From positions 53,961,905-54,025,904 of the forward strand of contig CM043962.1 of NCBI GenBank assembly GCA_014529385.2: DNA of 64,000 nucleotides, in the 5' to 3' direction. The notes beneath the pieces are model-generated. The model had not been told where the DNA came from. It ran no database searches and was given only the letters and a program-made list of their open reading frames with translations. The translations under genes and the position numbers were made by a program. Shown here piece after piece: positions 11,787-26,070 of the stretch (its first letter is position 1; every line of letters starts with the position of its first letter). The DNA comes from Adiantum capillus-veneris. Taxonomy: Eukaryota > Streptophyta > Polypodiopsida > Polypodiales > Pteridaceae.

Positions 11787-13418
11787 TCATTTTGGAGGTA
11801 AGTCCATAGGGATATCATTGAACACATCTTGGAATCCTTTTAGAAAACTAGACAAGGCTAACTCTTCTTGATTCCTACCATTTACATTTGATGAAACATT
11901 AGGATCTTTTAGAGAATCTTTGACAACAACATGTACGCAAACACTGAGCTCTTCATTAAGTGGAATAATGTGACCATGCTCACTAGCATCTATATACATG
12001 TTCTTTCCCCTGTAGGTGAAGTAGATTCTCCTTTCAGGGAACTTCATATTGGCAGCCATGCGATCAAACCATGGCACCCCTAGGATAGCATCCTCATGTT
12101 GGAGAGGAGAGAATAAAAAGTCTTCTTTGTCGACCTAGCTTTGAACATGAATCCTCAACTTCCCAATCAAGGGAGTAATGAAGGCTTGATGTCCCTTGAA
12201 AGTTGTGTCAACTGTTACAATATCTCCCATCTCAAAAGCTTGAATGTCCAACTTGGTGGCCAACTTTGTTGATATGAAGTTGTGAGTAGAGCAAGGGTCA
12301 AACAAGATGAAGGAATCATGCACTCTAACCTTTCCCCAAGCATAGGAAAGTGATGATATTTTGCAATGAGCATCCTCTTTTAGAGCTTCAATGGTGGAAG
12401 CCCTAGGAGTCTCATTACGAGCATTCTTCTTGGGCCAATAACGATAGCCATGTCCTTGCTCCCCACACTTGAAACACTTCTGATCCTTCTGAAATGCTTC
12501 AAGCGCTTTAGGAGAGAGTATGTTTTTGCCTTTGTAAACTCCCTTCTCCTTGGACCGATTGTTGTTTTTGTTGTTGGAAGTGCCTTGGAAAGAATTTTGA
12601 GCATTGGTTTTCCCCTTTGCATCACTTTTATCTTTGTTTTCCATGGGCTTGACATTTCGTCTAGGCCCTTGTTGGAAATTGATGCATGAAGCAACCATGG
12701 TGTGATGAATTACTTTGATGATAGAACCAGGCCATTGAGAGTTGACGTATTTGGCCATCTCTTCAGGTAATCCTGCACAAAATTGTTTCTTTTGCTCATC
12801 GAAGTCTATCTTTTGGAAGAAAGTAGCCTTGAGATGTAAATCCCAAAACTTTTCTACATACTTGTGGATAGACTCATGAGAGAGAAGCTTCAAGCTGTGC
12901 CATTTGGTAAGCACTTTTTCCTTTGCATCACTTGCAAGGAATTGCTTCATGATGGAAACTCGTAGAGTTTTCTATGTCTTTGGGGCTTTGCCATTGCCAC
13001 GCAGGCTAGCCCACCATTGACGAACTGATTTTTGGAAGTGCATAGCTACATGGCATAGCTTGGAGGACTCCGTAAATCCCTCGTCTCCAAAGGCCGCATC
13101 AAATTGCTGGATGAAGGCCAACACTTTGTTGTCGATAGCACCAAAGGTGCCATCATTTGTGAGAAAAGATATGTTCTTTCCTCCCTCTTTGAACTACTTT
13201 AGCTTTTGTGACCTTCACCATGCAGGGTATGATTTGCGATGTCGTCCCCTCCTGTATTCTCTAGGAGAATAGCCATAGCTTTCGTCGAAAGAGGAGGAAG
13301 GTGAAGAAGAAGGAGAAGAGGGTGACCTATTTCTTGCCCTTTTCTTCCTTTGTTTCCTCCCTTCCCTTTCAGAATGACGAGGAGAAGGACTGTATGTTGA
13401 TCTTTTCCACTTGGGCAT
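11787..13418 (-). pseudogene. Gag and protease of B1 (main part)
   Basis: The gag capsid-like segment (12135-12950) starts MKQFLASDAKEKVL, matching the intact gag. A CCHC zinc knuckle reads CFKCGEQGHGYRYW, where the last Cys has become Trp. The protease site reads FDPCSTHNFIS, with Gly of the active site replaced by Cys. A Ser/Arg-rich stretch at 13215-13418 is the gag N-terminal half. The frame is interrupted near 12140 and 12950-13200. Confidence 0.85.
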
Positions 13419-13429
13419 TAGGAAGAGAA

Positions 13430-14985
<1,556 letters not shown>

Positions 14986-15230
14986 AGCTTCCGCTAGCGG
15001 CGTAACCGCCTTAACAGTCTTCTTTTGGGGGTCTCTTCAAGAGGCCTCCTAAGCTTTCTCTCCTCTTGGAGAGGAAGGGAAATACCATAAGCGCAAAGTT
15101 GCTGAGTAACTTTGGCTTGCAATGCAGGGTTGCCCATAGCTTGCTGCAACCTAGTTACACGATAATTCACAAACATGGGGGCATCGTCATTAGCACCTTC
15201 ATGTGAAAAATAAAAGCTATCAATGTCATT
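14986..15230 (-). pseudogene. Gag N-terminus of B1
   Basis: MFVNYRVTRLQQAMGNPALQ and the following KVTQQLCAYGI match the N-terminal region of the intact gag frame near residues 26-60. It is separated from the rest of gag by the 1.55-kb insert. The initiating Met region upstream (to about 15255) is recognisable but degenerate. Confidence 0.8.
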
Positions 15231-15671
15231 ATACTCTCTTGGTTATTGTCATCCATGTTAACAAATTTTGTATACATACTTAGTGTATGATCTGGCAATT
15301 CAAAACCTTAGTTTCCACTCCTCTTAGCCTTTGAAAATTGGCTCTTAAGTATCTACACCCACGGCTCAAAGTGATTAATTATAGAGAGTAGTGGAGAAGG
15401 TTTAACATAGCAGAGTTGCCAAGGGCTAGCTCCTTTTTGGACTTCTTATGGCTCAATAATGGTAAATCCGTAGGCAAGTCTAAAAAGACTCCATTATTAA
15501 GTCCAAAGCTCCTGAGGTGTGCACCATATTCCACATAGTGGGCTCAACAAAACCAATAATAGATCCCAATTCCACTTACCCTAATATAATTAACAACATC
15601 AACAATTTATAGGCTACTTAAGGACCTCTCTTCTTAAGCAAGAAAAAAGAAACCAGATACTTTGATACTAT
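15231..15671 (-). other. Leader of B1 with decayed primer-binding site
   Basis: It matches the leader of the intact family copy. Next to the LTR the minus strand reads TAGTATCAAAGT, where the intact copy has TGGTATCAGAGC, the complement of initiator tRNA-Met. Three positions have changed. No gene. Confidence 0.7.
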
Positions 15672-17204
15672 TGTGATGGAATTCGCCTATTAGCTTGAGA
15701 GTGGTGGAAATTAGAGAGAGTACTTTTGTGAAATTACTTTGTGAGTATAGCGGGTGAACATAATTGATAGTAGTAACATAAACATAGCAGCTAGTTAACT
15801 TGGCATGAACAATACTTTTGCAAGAGTTGGAATTTAGAGAACACGACAAAAATTGAGGACCGGATTTATGCGGAGCAAGTCCCCCGAGCATAGCATAAAC
15901 TTTGAAGAAATCATTAACAATCCCAAGCCTCAATCCCAAGACCTCAAACACCTTCGAAGGTGGAGAGAGCTAGCAAGGAATGAGGGTAGGGAAGAGGAAG
16001 AAGAAACATTTCATAGGAGAAATAATTATTTCCTAAATTATCCTCACTCTTCTTGCTAGCATACATAATAGCATAGTAATGAAGATGGAGAAGATGGCAA
16101 GCTTAAGCATTGAAGCATGACTCTTGGTTGGATTTGCACTCCATATCCAACAGTGTTGGTGTAGGTTCTCAACCTCTCTACTTGCTTGGAGAAGGAGAGG
16201 GAGCTCTTGCACTTCGCACTTCACACGATGAGGGTGTGTGTGTGTGTGTTTGTGTGCATGTGTGGGTGTGGGGGGGGGGGGAGTATACCTCCTAAGTAGG
16301 CTCCCTACTTGCTTTGGTCAACCCCCCCCTTGTAGCTCATGCTTGAAGCTCATTGGACCCCCCCAAGCCTAGCGAATCACAAGCAAGAGTCATACCAAGC
16401 AACAAGGGTAGCCTTGGGACAAGTGTCCCCCTTTATCCTTTGAGAGATAGGGATTGATAAATGCTAAAACAATTAATTAAATCTTCTAAATTATCATTGG
16501 ACCCCTTGGGTGTTCAACCAATAGGCTTCAGGCATACCATGAGGGCAACATGAGGAGGAACTTGAGAAGTGTCCCTTATGCTTTCTTTGTACCAAGCTTG
16601 CCTTGAGTGAGTGTGTGGGTGTTCTCTCTCATCCCCCTCTTATAGGGCTCGCCACCTCCTTGTAGGGAATGATGTTGACTTTTGTACACCTCAAGCCACT
16701 CAACCTTGGGCTTGGTTCCCACCACAAGGTTGGCCCTTAAGCCCCTCAAGCTTGGGCCGGGTTCCCACGTCAAGTACAACCCTAGCATCTCAAGCATGAC
16801 AAGCACCCCAAACATCCCAGTCATCAAGCACCTCAAGCATCCCAATCATCAAGCACCTTAAGCACCTCAGCCATCAAGCATGACAAGGCCCTCAAGCACC
16901 TTTATCTTGGGCCGGGTACCCACCTCAAGCTCAGCCCTAGCTTACCTAAGGTCAAAGGACTTTTACACTAAGTATTGGAGGTCTTCAATGAAGCTAACCC
17001 TAAGGTGTTATCCTCCATTGGCTAGCCTTGCTCTTTAATAGACCATCTCTCATTTGGGTCGCTTTACCATTGGCCCCGTGTTGAGATGGATCTATAAGCA
17101 CATGTCTATATCCTAACCCTTGTTCCCATTTATTCTCCCACATTAAATGATCAGTTTAATTTGAGAAAATAATTTGGGTTGGTAAGATATTAGATTTTAT
17201 AACA
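15672..17204 (-). repeat. 5' LTR of B1
   Basis: Pairs with 7454-9027 in the same orientation. The outer end ATAACA (17199-17204) is followed by AACCA, the target duplication. It contains GT and G-rich tracts near 16232-16281 and CCAAT/ATTGG motifs. No gene. Confidence 0.9.
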
Positions 17205-17209
17205 AACCA

Positions 17210-17640
17210 AAACCAGCCCTCACCAAACCACCCAAGGCTTTTGTCAAGCAAACGAAGTCTATCCAAACACCCCATCGACAACCAAAAGAAGCTATTTGGA
17301 TATGGTAACAGAAACAGAAAGAGACTCGCTCCCTGAATGACTCAAACATTAAGTCCACATCAAAGCAATGTTAGTGGCATCCAAAACCAGACCCTCAATC
17401 AATAGACAATGCAGTGTCACACCTTCTACCTGTCAGTGTCAAAGAACAAGCGCATCTTCTACAACTACTTTTGTTCGGACCACGCAGCTTCAACCTAACC
17501 TCATCCTCAAAAACCATTGAACTTATTTTCCAGAAACCATATCTTGCACAACACTTTGTTACCCCATGAATATCCTCAATTTGCATCATAGAGCCACATT
17601 ATACGGCTATGCATAGACACTTACTTTGTACCCATGAACT
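17210..17640 (+). pseudogene. Continuation of the post-integrase frame of element E
   Basis: With B1 removed at its target duplication, the frame from 7448 continues here as a proline/lysine/threonine-rich tail (PALTKPPKAFVKQTKSIQ) with stops near 17300 and 17370. It then stays readable (SVKEQAHLLQLLLFGPRSF) to about 17570. No domain is recognised. It supports B1 having entered a coding region. Confidence 0.5.
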
Positions 17641-18040
17641 TTTTCCCATGTTCATCTAGGACAACTCACTATAGGAAGAGGGAAAAACACAGCAAGATAC
17701 TCATCATTTTGTATATATTAACTTCTTATCTTTTTCTTTTCTTTTAACAGTTTTTCAGAGCTTTTTAAATCTTAGTAGACGTAATCATGATCCATATTGA
17801 CACCATCTACATGCCGGGCTAAGAATATGTATGTAAGAGTGATTACAATAATTTTGGAAAAATTTTGGCCAATTAATTTTAATTGTAAGTAATTTTCCTT
17901 TAATCTTAGCACTAAAAAAGCTAAAATGGACAAATAATCAACAAAATTTAATAAGTTGAGCCAAGAAAGTTGGAATTGACTTTTGAATTCAAACGCCAAA
18001 AGCAAGGGCTTTGAACATGGAACAATTTGAACTGCAAGTA
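17641..18040 (+). other. AT-rich stretch with a splice-acceptor-like site (element E)
   Basis: No coding domain. At 17721-17750 a 30-bp pyrimidine-rich run ends in AACAG, which looks like a plant 3' splice site. The stretch ends where the 28-bp LTR stub of B2 begins. Confidence 0.4.
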
Positions 18041-18068
18041 AGAGAATTGGATATTAGTTATTATGACA

Positions 18069-18400
18069 TTACCTCTCTCTTGAAATCATAGTTGTCCTCG
18101 ACTATGGGGTAGAGAAGATAAAGCATATTCATTAGTCCTTTTCCTAGTGGGTAGAGGACCCCTATGCTACCCTATGACATCGTTCCAGAATTTGGTGCTT
18201 GAGAGTGTAAGCTGCCGCAAGCATGTATGCACATTAGTCCTATCAATCTTCCATAGTAGAGTGACAATCTCTACTTGGTGTTCGGGAGATGTCGTCTCCG
18301 CAAACTTGATCTAAGGATGCATACTACTTCATTTTTGTGCACAATAAAGAAAAAGAGAGTCTTATAAACAAAAACTTTGTTCATTTTTAACATTTGTACA
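18069..18400 (-). other. Polypurine tract and 3' untranslated region of B2
   Basis: Starts with the complement of AAGAGAGAGGTAA, as in the intact copy, then about 320 bp of family 3' leader without genes. Confidence 0.75.
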
Positions 18401-19180
18401 TTTGCTTACTCTTGGGAATCATTGTAAGCATTGACAAGGTTTAGGTTATCCTTTAATTGTATGCCTTGCATCCATCTAGCGTCTTCAAAAGGATAATTCT
18501 TAAACTTAATAATATATCATCGGATAGTCTTACCGCCTCTTAGTACCTTGTCTTCATGTCGAAGGTCCCAATCATTTTATTTAAAGGCTTGGGTTCTTCT
18601 ATGCTTGCCAGTAGAAGTCTTTTGCCTTTGTTCTGAGATAGAGATAGCATCCTTAATCTTTTGGAAATATTCTTGTAGGTCTTGGCTATACTCATCTGCA
18701 ACAAAGATCTTCCTGTGTACCTTAAGTAGCAATGGACTTTTTGATCTTCCCTCAATTACCTCAAAAGGTGCTTTTTCCATGGAAGTATGTACGGTGTTAT
18801 TGTAGGCATACTCCACTAAGGGTAAGTACTTCTCCCATTGGGATCTTTGATCTACTTCCGTTACATAGGCTTTTAGTAGATCAAGAATTGTTAGGTTAGC
18901 TATTTCACTTTGGCCACCCGTTTGTGGGTGATAGGCCAAACAAAAGTTTAGCCTTGTTCCTAAATTCTCAAAGAGACCCTTCCAAAAATTACTGGTCATT
19001 CTAGGATCTCTATCCGACACTATGGACATTGGCAAGCCATGGTACTTGAAGATTTGTGAAATGAAGAGGGTTTCCATTTGATGGGCTTTGATAGTCTTTT
19101 GACAGGTATAAAATGAGCTTGTTTACTGAACCTGTCTACTATTGTCCATATTCCTGTATTCCCATGGATAGACTTAGGCA
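18401..19180 (-). pseudogene. Integrase core and degenerate chromodomain of B2
   Basis: The core at 18577-19077 contains [15 protein letters not shown] with the second catalytic Asp, and GGQSEIANLTI with the catalytic Glu. About 150 codons present in the intact copy, covering the GPF module and the HNAFHVSLLKPYKG block, are missing between the core (ending near 18580) and the chromodomain remnant at 18430-18560. The remaining frame has slips. Confidence 0.8.
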
Positions 19181-19221
19181 ATCCAAAGATAAAATCCATG
19201 GATATGCTCTTCCATGGTGAA

Positions 19222-19761
19222 TTAGGGATTGAAAAATGTTAAGGCTTCCATGGATATGCTCTTCCATGGTGAATTAGGGATTGGCAAAGGTTGGAGTAAT
19301 CCAGGTTGCTTCCCTCTATCAAGCTTTGTCTTTTGGCATACCACACATTTAGAAACATACGCTTGTATGTTTGCTTTCATGGTAGGCCAATAGAAATATG
19401 TTTCAATCCCCTTTAGGGTAGATTGAATCCCTCTATGCCTTGCATAAGGAGGAGCATGAGATTCATACATTACTTTCTCATGAATTGAGTTAGTAACGCA
19501 TAGTCTATTGCAATAGACAAGATAACCATCTTTTAAAGTAAATGGTTCCTCTTTCTTCCCTAGTGCAAGGGCTGAAATCACATCTCTAAAATCAGGATCA
19601 ATAGCATACTTATCTATCATAGAAGATAGATCATTTTGAGTTGCTATGGAAACCACATTCACTCTTGGCCGTCTTGAGAGGGCATCGGCTACTTGATTAT
19701 TCTTGCCAGCAATGTGAGCAATATGAAAGTGAAATTGCGAAAGGAAATTTTCCCACCTCAT
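19222..19761 (-). pseudogene. Integrase zinc domain of B2
   Basis: Includes the RNase H/integrase linker, HAPPYARHRGIQSTLKGIE and CVVCQKTKLDRGKQ, the HHCC finger. The frame breaks at a 52-bp tandem duplication (units starting near 19196 and 19248, sharing CCATGGATATGCTCTTCC) that lies before the catalytic core. Confidence 0.85.
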
Positions 19762-20848
19762 TTTTTTGTCGAAGAGCTTGGTCTATGTCATTAAGTACTT
19801 AAGACTTTGGTGATCCATTTGCAGAATGAAAGGAGTCCCCAATACTAGTGTTTCCATGAGTCTAAGTCATGTAGAACTGCGAGGAGTTCCTTTTCGTATA
19901 TGCCTAGAGCTTGCTCAACAGGGTCGAGCCTTCGACTTTCATAGCCTATGGCATGCTCTTCTTGAAGCAAAACAGCTCCATGAGAATCACCACAAGCATC
20001 ACATTGGACCTCAAATTGCTTTAGAGATCAGGTAGTGTAAGCACAGGCTAAGAGATAATCTTTTCTTTAAGCTTTTTGAAAGCGTTGTTCTCCTTGGCAG
20101 ACCATGTATACCTAACATTTTTCTTTGTTAGGTCATGTAATGGTCCTGCTATTAATGAGAACTTTTCTATGAAGCGTCTATAGTATGCACACATACATAT
20201 AAAGCTTCTTAGTTCATGAAGATTCCTTGGTTTAGGCCATCCTTTTATTACCTCTAATTTTGATGGATCCATTTGGATGCCATATTGAGAGATAATGTGA
20301 CCTAAATATTGAATCTCTTGTAAGAAAAATTCACTTTTCATTTGATTGATATAAAGTTTATTCTCTCTTAGAACTTGAAATATTACCTGGAGGTGTTGCT
20401 TGTGTTCGTGTAATGAATTAGAGTAGATGATGATATCATCAAAGAACACTCTAATAAAGGTTTGGTGAGGCCTGAATAGCTTCTCCATCAAGTGGTTGAA
20501 TGTGGCTGGTGCATTGGTCAAGCCAAAAGGCATGACAATATATTTGTAAAGACCAAATGTAGTGCAAAATACTGTCTTTACAATGTCTTGATCAACTATC
20601 CTTATTTGATAATAGCCACTTCTTAGGTCAATCCTACTGAAGTAGGTGGACCCTTGTAGCTTATCAAATTGGTCTTCTACCCGTGGAACGGGAAACCTAT
20701 TCTTGATAGTGATCCTATTTAGTGCTCTATAGTCGACACACATACAATATGTGCCGTCTTTCTTTTGCACTAATAGCACAAGAGAACAAAATGGAGATGA
20801 GCTAGGCCTATCCATGCCCTTCTCAACTAACTCATGCACATGCCGCAT
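19762..20848 (-). pseudogene. RT and RNase H of B2
   Basis: RT is open from 20848 to 20048: LVLLVQKKDGTYCMCVDYRA, MPFGLTNAPATFNHL and the intact catalytic box FFDDIIIYS, then the thumb with YLGHIISQYGI. RNase H (19770-20040) is degenerate. The protease/RT junction is frameshifted at about 20850. Confidence 0.88.
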
Positions 20849-22450
20849 AATCTCCTCTTGTTAAGTGAACTTCCTGGAAGAAGTTCAATTGCATGGTCAT
20901 CATTGCCTCGTTTAGGAGGTAGCTCACAAGGGATGTCGTCAATAAAGACATCTTGAAACCCTTTGAGAAAATTGGATAGCTCTAATTCTTTGTAAATGTT
21001 TATATTTTCTTTTGTTAAAGAATTAGGTTCATTTTGAGAATATATAGCAAAAATCATGTATATGGGAATAGAGCTATTTATTGACTTATTGAAATATTAC
21101 GTATGTACAATGGGTATGGTGTTACCCATTTTCTTGGCATCTATGTACATATTTTTTTCCCTGAACCTAAAGTAGATTCTTCTTTCAGGGAATTTAACAT
21201 TGGCAGCCATGCGATTGAACCATGGTGCCCCTAGGATTACATCCTTGTGCTTGAGAGGAGAGATAAAGAATTCTTCTTTGTACACATAGCTTCGGACATG
21301 GAGCCTCAATTTCCCGATGAAGGGAGTGACTGAAGCTTCTTGCCCCTTGAAAGCACCGTCTGCGGGTAGGACATCTCCCATCTCATAGGCTTGGATGCCT
21401 ATCTTGGTGGCCAACTTTGTGGATATAAAATTGTGAATAGAACCAGGGTCAAAGAGAATAAAAGAATCATGTTCTCTTACCTTTCCCCAAGCATGGCATA
21501 GAGGAGACCCTTTGTGGTGAGTTTCCTCCTCTTGGATTTCGACCAAGGTAGATCTAGGAGGCTCATGGCAGGTGTTCTTTTGGGGACAAGCACGGTACAC
21601 ATGCCCTTGCTCGCCGCATTTGAAACATCGGTTATCCTTGTGATAATGCTCAAGCTCTTTAGGAGAGAGTTTATTTTTGCCTTTGTAAACTCCCTTCTCT
21701 TTATGTTTGTTGGAGTTTCCCTTAGGAGACTTGTGGACATTGACCTTCCCCTTAGGCTCCATGGAACCCTTGTTTTCTATGGGCTTAGAATTTCTTTTAG
21801 CCCCCGTTTGGAAATTGATTCGAGAAGCCACCATAGTATGGTGTATAACCACCACTATGGTGCGTGGCCTTTGGGAGTTGACATACTCCACCATTTCTTC
21901 AGTTAAGCCCACAAAAAATTGTTGCTTTTTCTCTTTAAAATCCAACTTTTTGAAGACAATGGCTTTGAGTTGTAAGTCCCAAAACTTGTCTACATATTTG
22001 TGATTGGACTCATAGGGAGAGAGCTTCAAGATTCTCCATTGGGTGAGTACTTTGTCCTTTGAGAAGGAGATGCGTCATCAAGAAGAAAATTTTTGAGCCC
22101 TTCGTATGGATCCTCTTCTTCTTCCTAAATCGGAGAGAGGCCTCTTTTGGAAGTCTCGCCAAAAGGCTTCCTAGGTGCTCTCTCGTCATGGCGGGGAGCT
22201 TGGAGAATCCCATGAGCACGAAGCTACCATTTCTCTTCACTTTGGAGGGATGGATTGCCCATGGCTTATTGAAGCCTAGAAACAAGATATTTGACAAGCA
22301 TCGGAGCATCATTAGTAGCCTGCTCATTAGCAAAATCAAAGTTATCAACATTAATTTCACTCTCTTTACTATTGTCAACCATTCTAACAACTTTTAGGTG
22401 TGAACTTTTTAGGTGTACTTTGGCACTTCAAGCCTTAGTTGCTACTCCTC
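20849..22450 (-). pseudogene. Gag and protease of B2, with internal gag deletion
   Basis: Open from 22029 to 21097: capsid segment, CCHC knuckle CFKCGEQGHVYRACP and protease site FDPGSIHNFIS. The gag N-terminus (22060-22390) is joined directly to the capsid segment. About 690 bp present in the intact copy, coding for the Ser/Arg-rich region and half the capsid domain, are missing. The join is at a CAAAG shared by both ends. An out-of-frame gag N-terminal sequence follows up to the ATG near 22385. Confidence 0.85.
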
Positions 22451-22742
22451 TTTACCCCTTTAGAAAAAGCAATCAAGATATTGTACTCGTGGCTTGAATA
22501 CCATTAATTACAAGGAATAGAAGAGAGGGTCGTTCAACACCAAAATAACACCGGCTCCTGTCAAGTTTCTAATAGCTCAATAGTGGTAATAGCCGTAGGC
22601 ATGCCCCGTAGGACTCCACTATTAAGACCATAGCTCTTGATGGTGATGCTCCGTTAACTGCACCAAGGTAGGCGCACTGCAAGGCTGAAAATTCCCTATT
22701 ATACTTACTCACATGCAATTAATAATACCAACCATTTATAGC

Positions 22743-24682
22743 AAAAAATAGCATGAACATAGTGAGCATTTCATTAGAATAAATTCCTAATAAAAAATAA
22801 CAAGAGTGCTTGGGTGGAGAGAGCAACAAAAAGTATAACACCTAGTTAGATAGCATGAACAATACTTCAAAAGAGAGAGAAATTAAGCTATTGACAATAG
22901 TTGAGGACTGGATTTTCATGGAGCTGGTCCCCCCTCCAAAAGGCTTTGTATTATGGTTTCTCCCATCAAGAGAGACATTTTACGATACAATTCATTGTGT
23001 TCCTTCAATACTATCTAGTGCAATGAAGATGGAAACTTCAAGCACTAAACACAAAATCAATTCCCTCACGGTCTCAGATCCAAGACCTCACACACCTTCA
23101 AATATGGTGAGAGCTAGCAAGGTGTGAGAGTAGATTGAGAGGAAGAAGGAGTAGCCTCATGAGAAAGATGTACATCTCCTCACATAATTATTCATATTAG
23201 CATAGCTTAGCTTGGTAATTAGCATGGTAGAGGAGATGACTATGCATTCAAGCTTGGCTCTTGGTTGGATTTGCATCACAAATCCAAGAGTTGTTGGTGT
23301 AGGCCTCTCTTCTCGCAAGCTTGGAGTAGGTGAGAATCTTTCCATTAAATCTTATGGTTTCTCCCATCAAGAGAGACATTTTACGATACAATTCATTGTG
23401 TTCCTTCAATACTATCTAGTGCAATGAAGATGGAAACTTCAAGCACTAAACACAAAATCAATTCCCTCACGGTCTCAGATCCAAGACCTCACACACCTTC
23501 AAATATGGTGAGAGCTAGCAAGGTGTGAGAGTAGATTGAGAGGAAGAAGGAGTAGCCTCATGAGAAAGATGTACATCTCCTCACATAATTATTCATATTA
23601 GCATAGCTTAGCTTGGTAATTAGCATGGTAGAGGAGATGACCATGCATTCAAGCTTGGCTCTTGGTTGGATTTGCATCACAAATCCAAGAGTTGTTGGTG
23701 TAGGCCTCTCTTCTCGCAAGCTTGGAGTAGGTGATAAGCTTTCCATTAAATCTTGAGAAGAGAGAGAGAATCTTATTACTCCACACATAGACTAGTGTGA
23801 GTGTGTAATGCAATAATGCCTTGAGAAAATCAGCACACTCTCTCTCGGTTGACCCCTCTTGCTATTTGCTCATGCAGATATCCCATTGGACCTCCCTAGG
23901 CTTAGCCAATAGGATTTCAGGAGCATAATTGATAGCCTTCTGACATGTGTTCCCATTTCCCCTTTTGTGAGAGCTTTAGGTAATTAATAAATGCAACTAA
24001 ACTCTAATTGGACCCCTTTGCCTCCTGGCCAATAGGAATCAGGCAAGCCATTGGGCTGTTGAGTGCTCATTGGACCCCTTGGGAGACTCTCCAATAGTCT
24101 TCTAGAGAGCTTAATTCTTATTGGTTCTTTTATTAAGTGTTTTTTAATTCATTAAACTAGATTTACTCTAGCCTAATTCTCATTGGTCCACTTCCATGGC
24201 CATCCAATAGGATTTGAGTACACCTTATGGGCATCTGGGCTAGGGAGCTCACGTGTGTCCCTCTTTCCCTTTGTGTAAAGGGAGCTTGTGTTGCATGTGT
24301 GTGTGTTTCTCTCTCATCCGCTACTTGCAAGGCTTGCCCCCTTCTATGTAGAGATTATGGAGACTTTTTGGGAGACACACACAACATCCAATTTCCCTAG
24401 TGTTTGGCCTTTGGACACAACCTTTGAATTTTGGAACCTTAGCATTTTGGAAGTCTTAATGGGCTGAACCTTAGGGTCTTTTTAGCCCATTGTTGCACCT
24501 TGCTCTTTTGGAGATGGCCCCCCCTTAGGATCCCTATTTTCCCTCCTTTGGATCCCTACTGTGGCCGGTCTGCCAGCTTAACCAATATTCTAGCTTTTTC
24601 TCCCCTGGCACTTCCCCATATTAAATGATCAGTTTAAAATGAGAAAATTATTTAGGAGAAATATATATTATTTATTATGACA
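22743..24682 (-). repeat. 5' LTR of B2 with internal duplication
   Basis: The outer end is TATGACA at 24676-24682. The inner end lacks about 50 bp of LTR, and the primer site and early leader are also gone. It contains ATTGG/CCAAT pairs like the family LTR. The 401-bp tandem duplication accounts for its extra length. Confidence 0.88.
22951..23752 (-). repeat. 401-bp tandem duplication inside the B2 LTR
   Basis: Unit 1 is 22951-23351 and unit 2 is 23352-23752, differing at only a few bases (for example GACTATGC against GACCATGC). The other family LTRs have one unit, so it arose in this copy and is recent relative to the insertion. Confidence 0.92.
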
Positions 24683-24689
24683 AAAACTC

Positions 24690-26065
24690 CTTCAGAATAT
24701 CAGTCTTTAGATGAGGAACATGGAAGTGAATTTTTACTCAAACACACAAGACTGAAGAAGAGGACAAATCAGGCGGCGGAGGCAATCCCAATTACCCAAG
24801 TCCAAAGGACAATGAAAGAAGCACAGGTGCAAAGAGAGAAACTCCACTAGTAGAAACACAAGGAAAAGAGAAGTCAGGGATTGGAAGCAGATGATGAAAG
24901 AGAAGAAGAAGAGAATGTGCCTCTACAACACAAAAAATTAGAAGCTTTGCAAAGGATCAAACAACACAAAAGAAAGGAAGTAGAGGAAAATTTGAACATT
25001 GCCAGCGAAATGCGGCAACGGATTCAGAATGAGCTCAAGTGAAAGATGGAACAAAGAGAAAGAGAGGATGCAAAACAGCCACTCATCGATGATCTTGAAT
25101 CATCCGACGAATCTACCAAGGCAGGGGACAAAGTAGAAAACCAAGAAGAGAAAGGTGATCAGGATACTGTTGACTAGCAAGAATATAATTTTGAATCACC
25201 AAAAGACAAAAATCTACCTTCAGAGTCTGAAACAGAAAAATAGAGAAGAAGGCTTAGATTTTCTAGAACAAATGGCAGATAAAGTGCTATCACAAAAGCA
25301 AGCAGATCCAAAAAAAAAAGACAGCACTGCCAAAAATCACTACAGCTCCACCTACTTGTGAAGCCAGAACCAACCACGATCGCCTCGTTCGCAAGCTGTT
25401 GTAGAGGAGGGAGAGCAAATGATCAGGTTGTTTGACATTGATGCACATTTAGACCAGATCAAGCTCCAATTTCAATGCCAAAGAGCTCCCTACAACTTGC
25501 GTGAACTAGAGCTGGAGGACACAAGGAAAGAGACAACAAAAGCATTCGAAAGCACACTGTAGCTGAAAAAAAAATCAAGGAGTTGCAAAAAGCCAGCTAC
25601 AACTCCAATAAAAATTACAAAGGGAACAAGAGAACGTTGCATATTACTACAAGGAAGTCCAACAATTTAATGAATCCAACACTACTCTGCAGGTTGAGCA
25701 ACAATGACTAGAGGAGGAGCTAATCAGGAAAGAGAACAGAATGAGAAGTTGCAAGAGTCTTATGCGGTGGTCAGCAAGACTCTGACCCAACTTTTAGCCT
25801 TGCAAGAGACGCTAAGTGCCACAAGAATGACAACTAAATCGACCTCACTGACCAAAGAGGTCTAGGATCTAAAGGAGGCCCTTGCTCAAGAAAAATAAAA
25901 CAGGCAAATTATGACAGCAGGGCATAGAGCATTGCAAACAGTTAAAGACAAAGTAATTGAAAACCTAAGAAAGCAGCTGGCAGAGGCAAAGGAAGTGATG
26001 GATGCTCTAAAAGAAACATAGGTGAAGCCAATACAAACAGTCCCCGTGGAAGATAAACAAAATAG
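24690..26065 (+). pseudogene. Coiled-coil-rich coding region of element E
   Basis: A plus-strand frame begins TPSEYQSLDEEHGSEFLL and runs through long Glu/Lys/Gln-rich heptad-like stretches (for example KLEALQRIKQHKRKEVEENL). It is interrupted by TAG and TGA codons near 24850, 25042 and 25176, and frame slips follow. Similar character returns near 25480-26020. The composition suggests a structural coiled coil, as in some gag or capsid proteins, but no retroviral gag motif or zinc knuckle is seen. Function not recognised. Confidence 0.5.
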
Positions 26066-26070
26066 AAGGA

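Larger units (their letters stand above)
18041..24682 (-). mobile_element. Chromovirus B2, Ty3/gypsy, truncated at its 3' LTR
   Basis: Minus-strand copy of the B family. The 3' LTR is cut to 28 bp (18041-18068). The 5' LTR spans 22743-24682 and carries a 401-bp duplication, but its inner end and the primer site are deleted. The internal part holds gag, protease, RT, RNase H, integrase and a chromodomain in broken frames. Because the 3' LTR is truncated, no target duplication can be checked. Confidence 0.9.

Noticed and set aside
18041-24682. B2 and B1 as the two ends of one larger element
   Set aside because: Each has its own gag to integrase series and its own LTR sequence, and B1 has complete target duplications.
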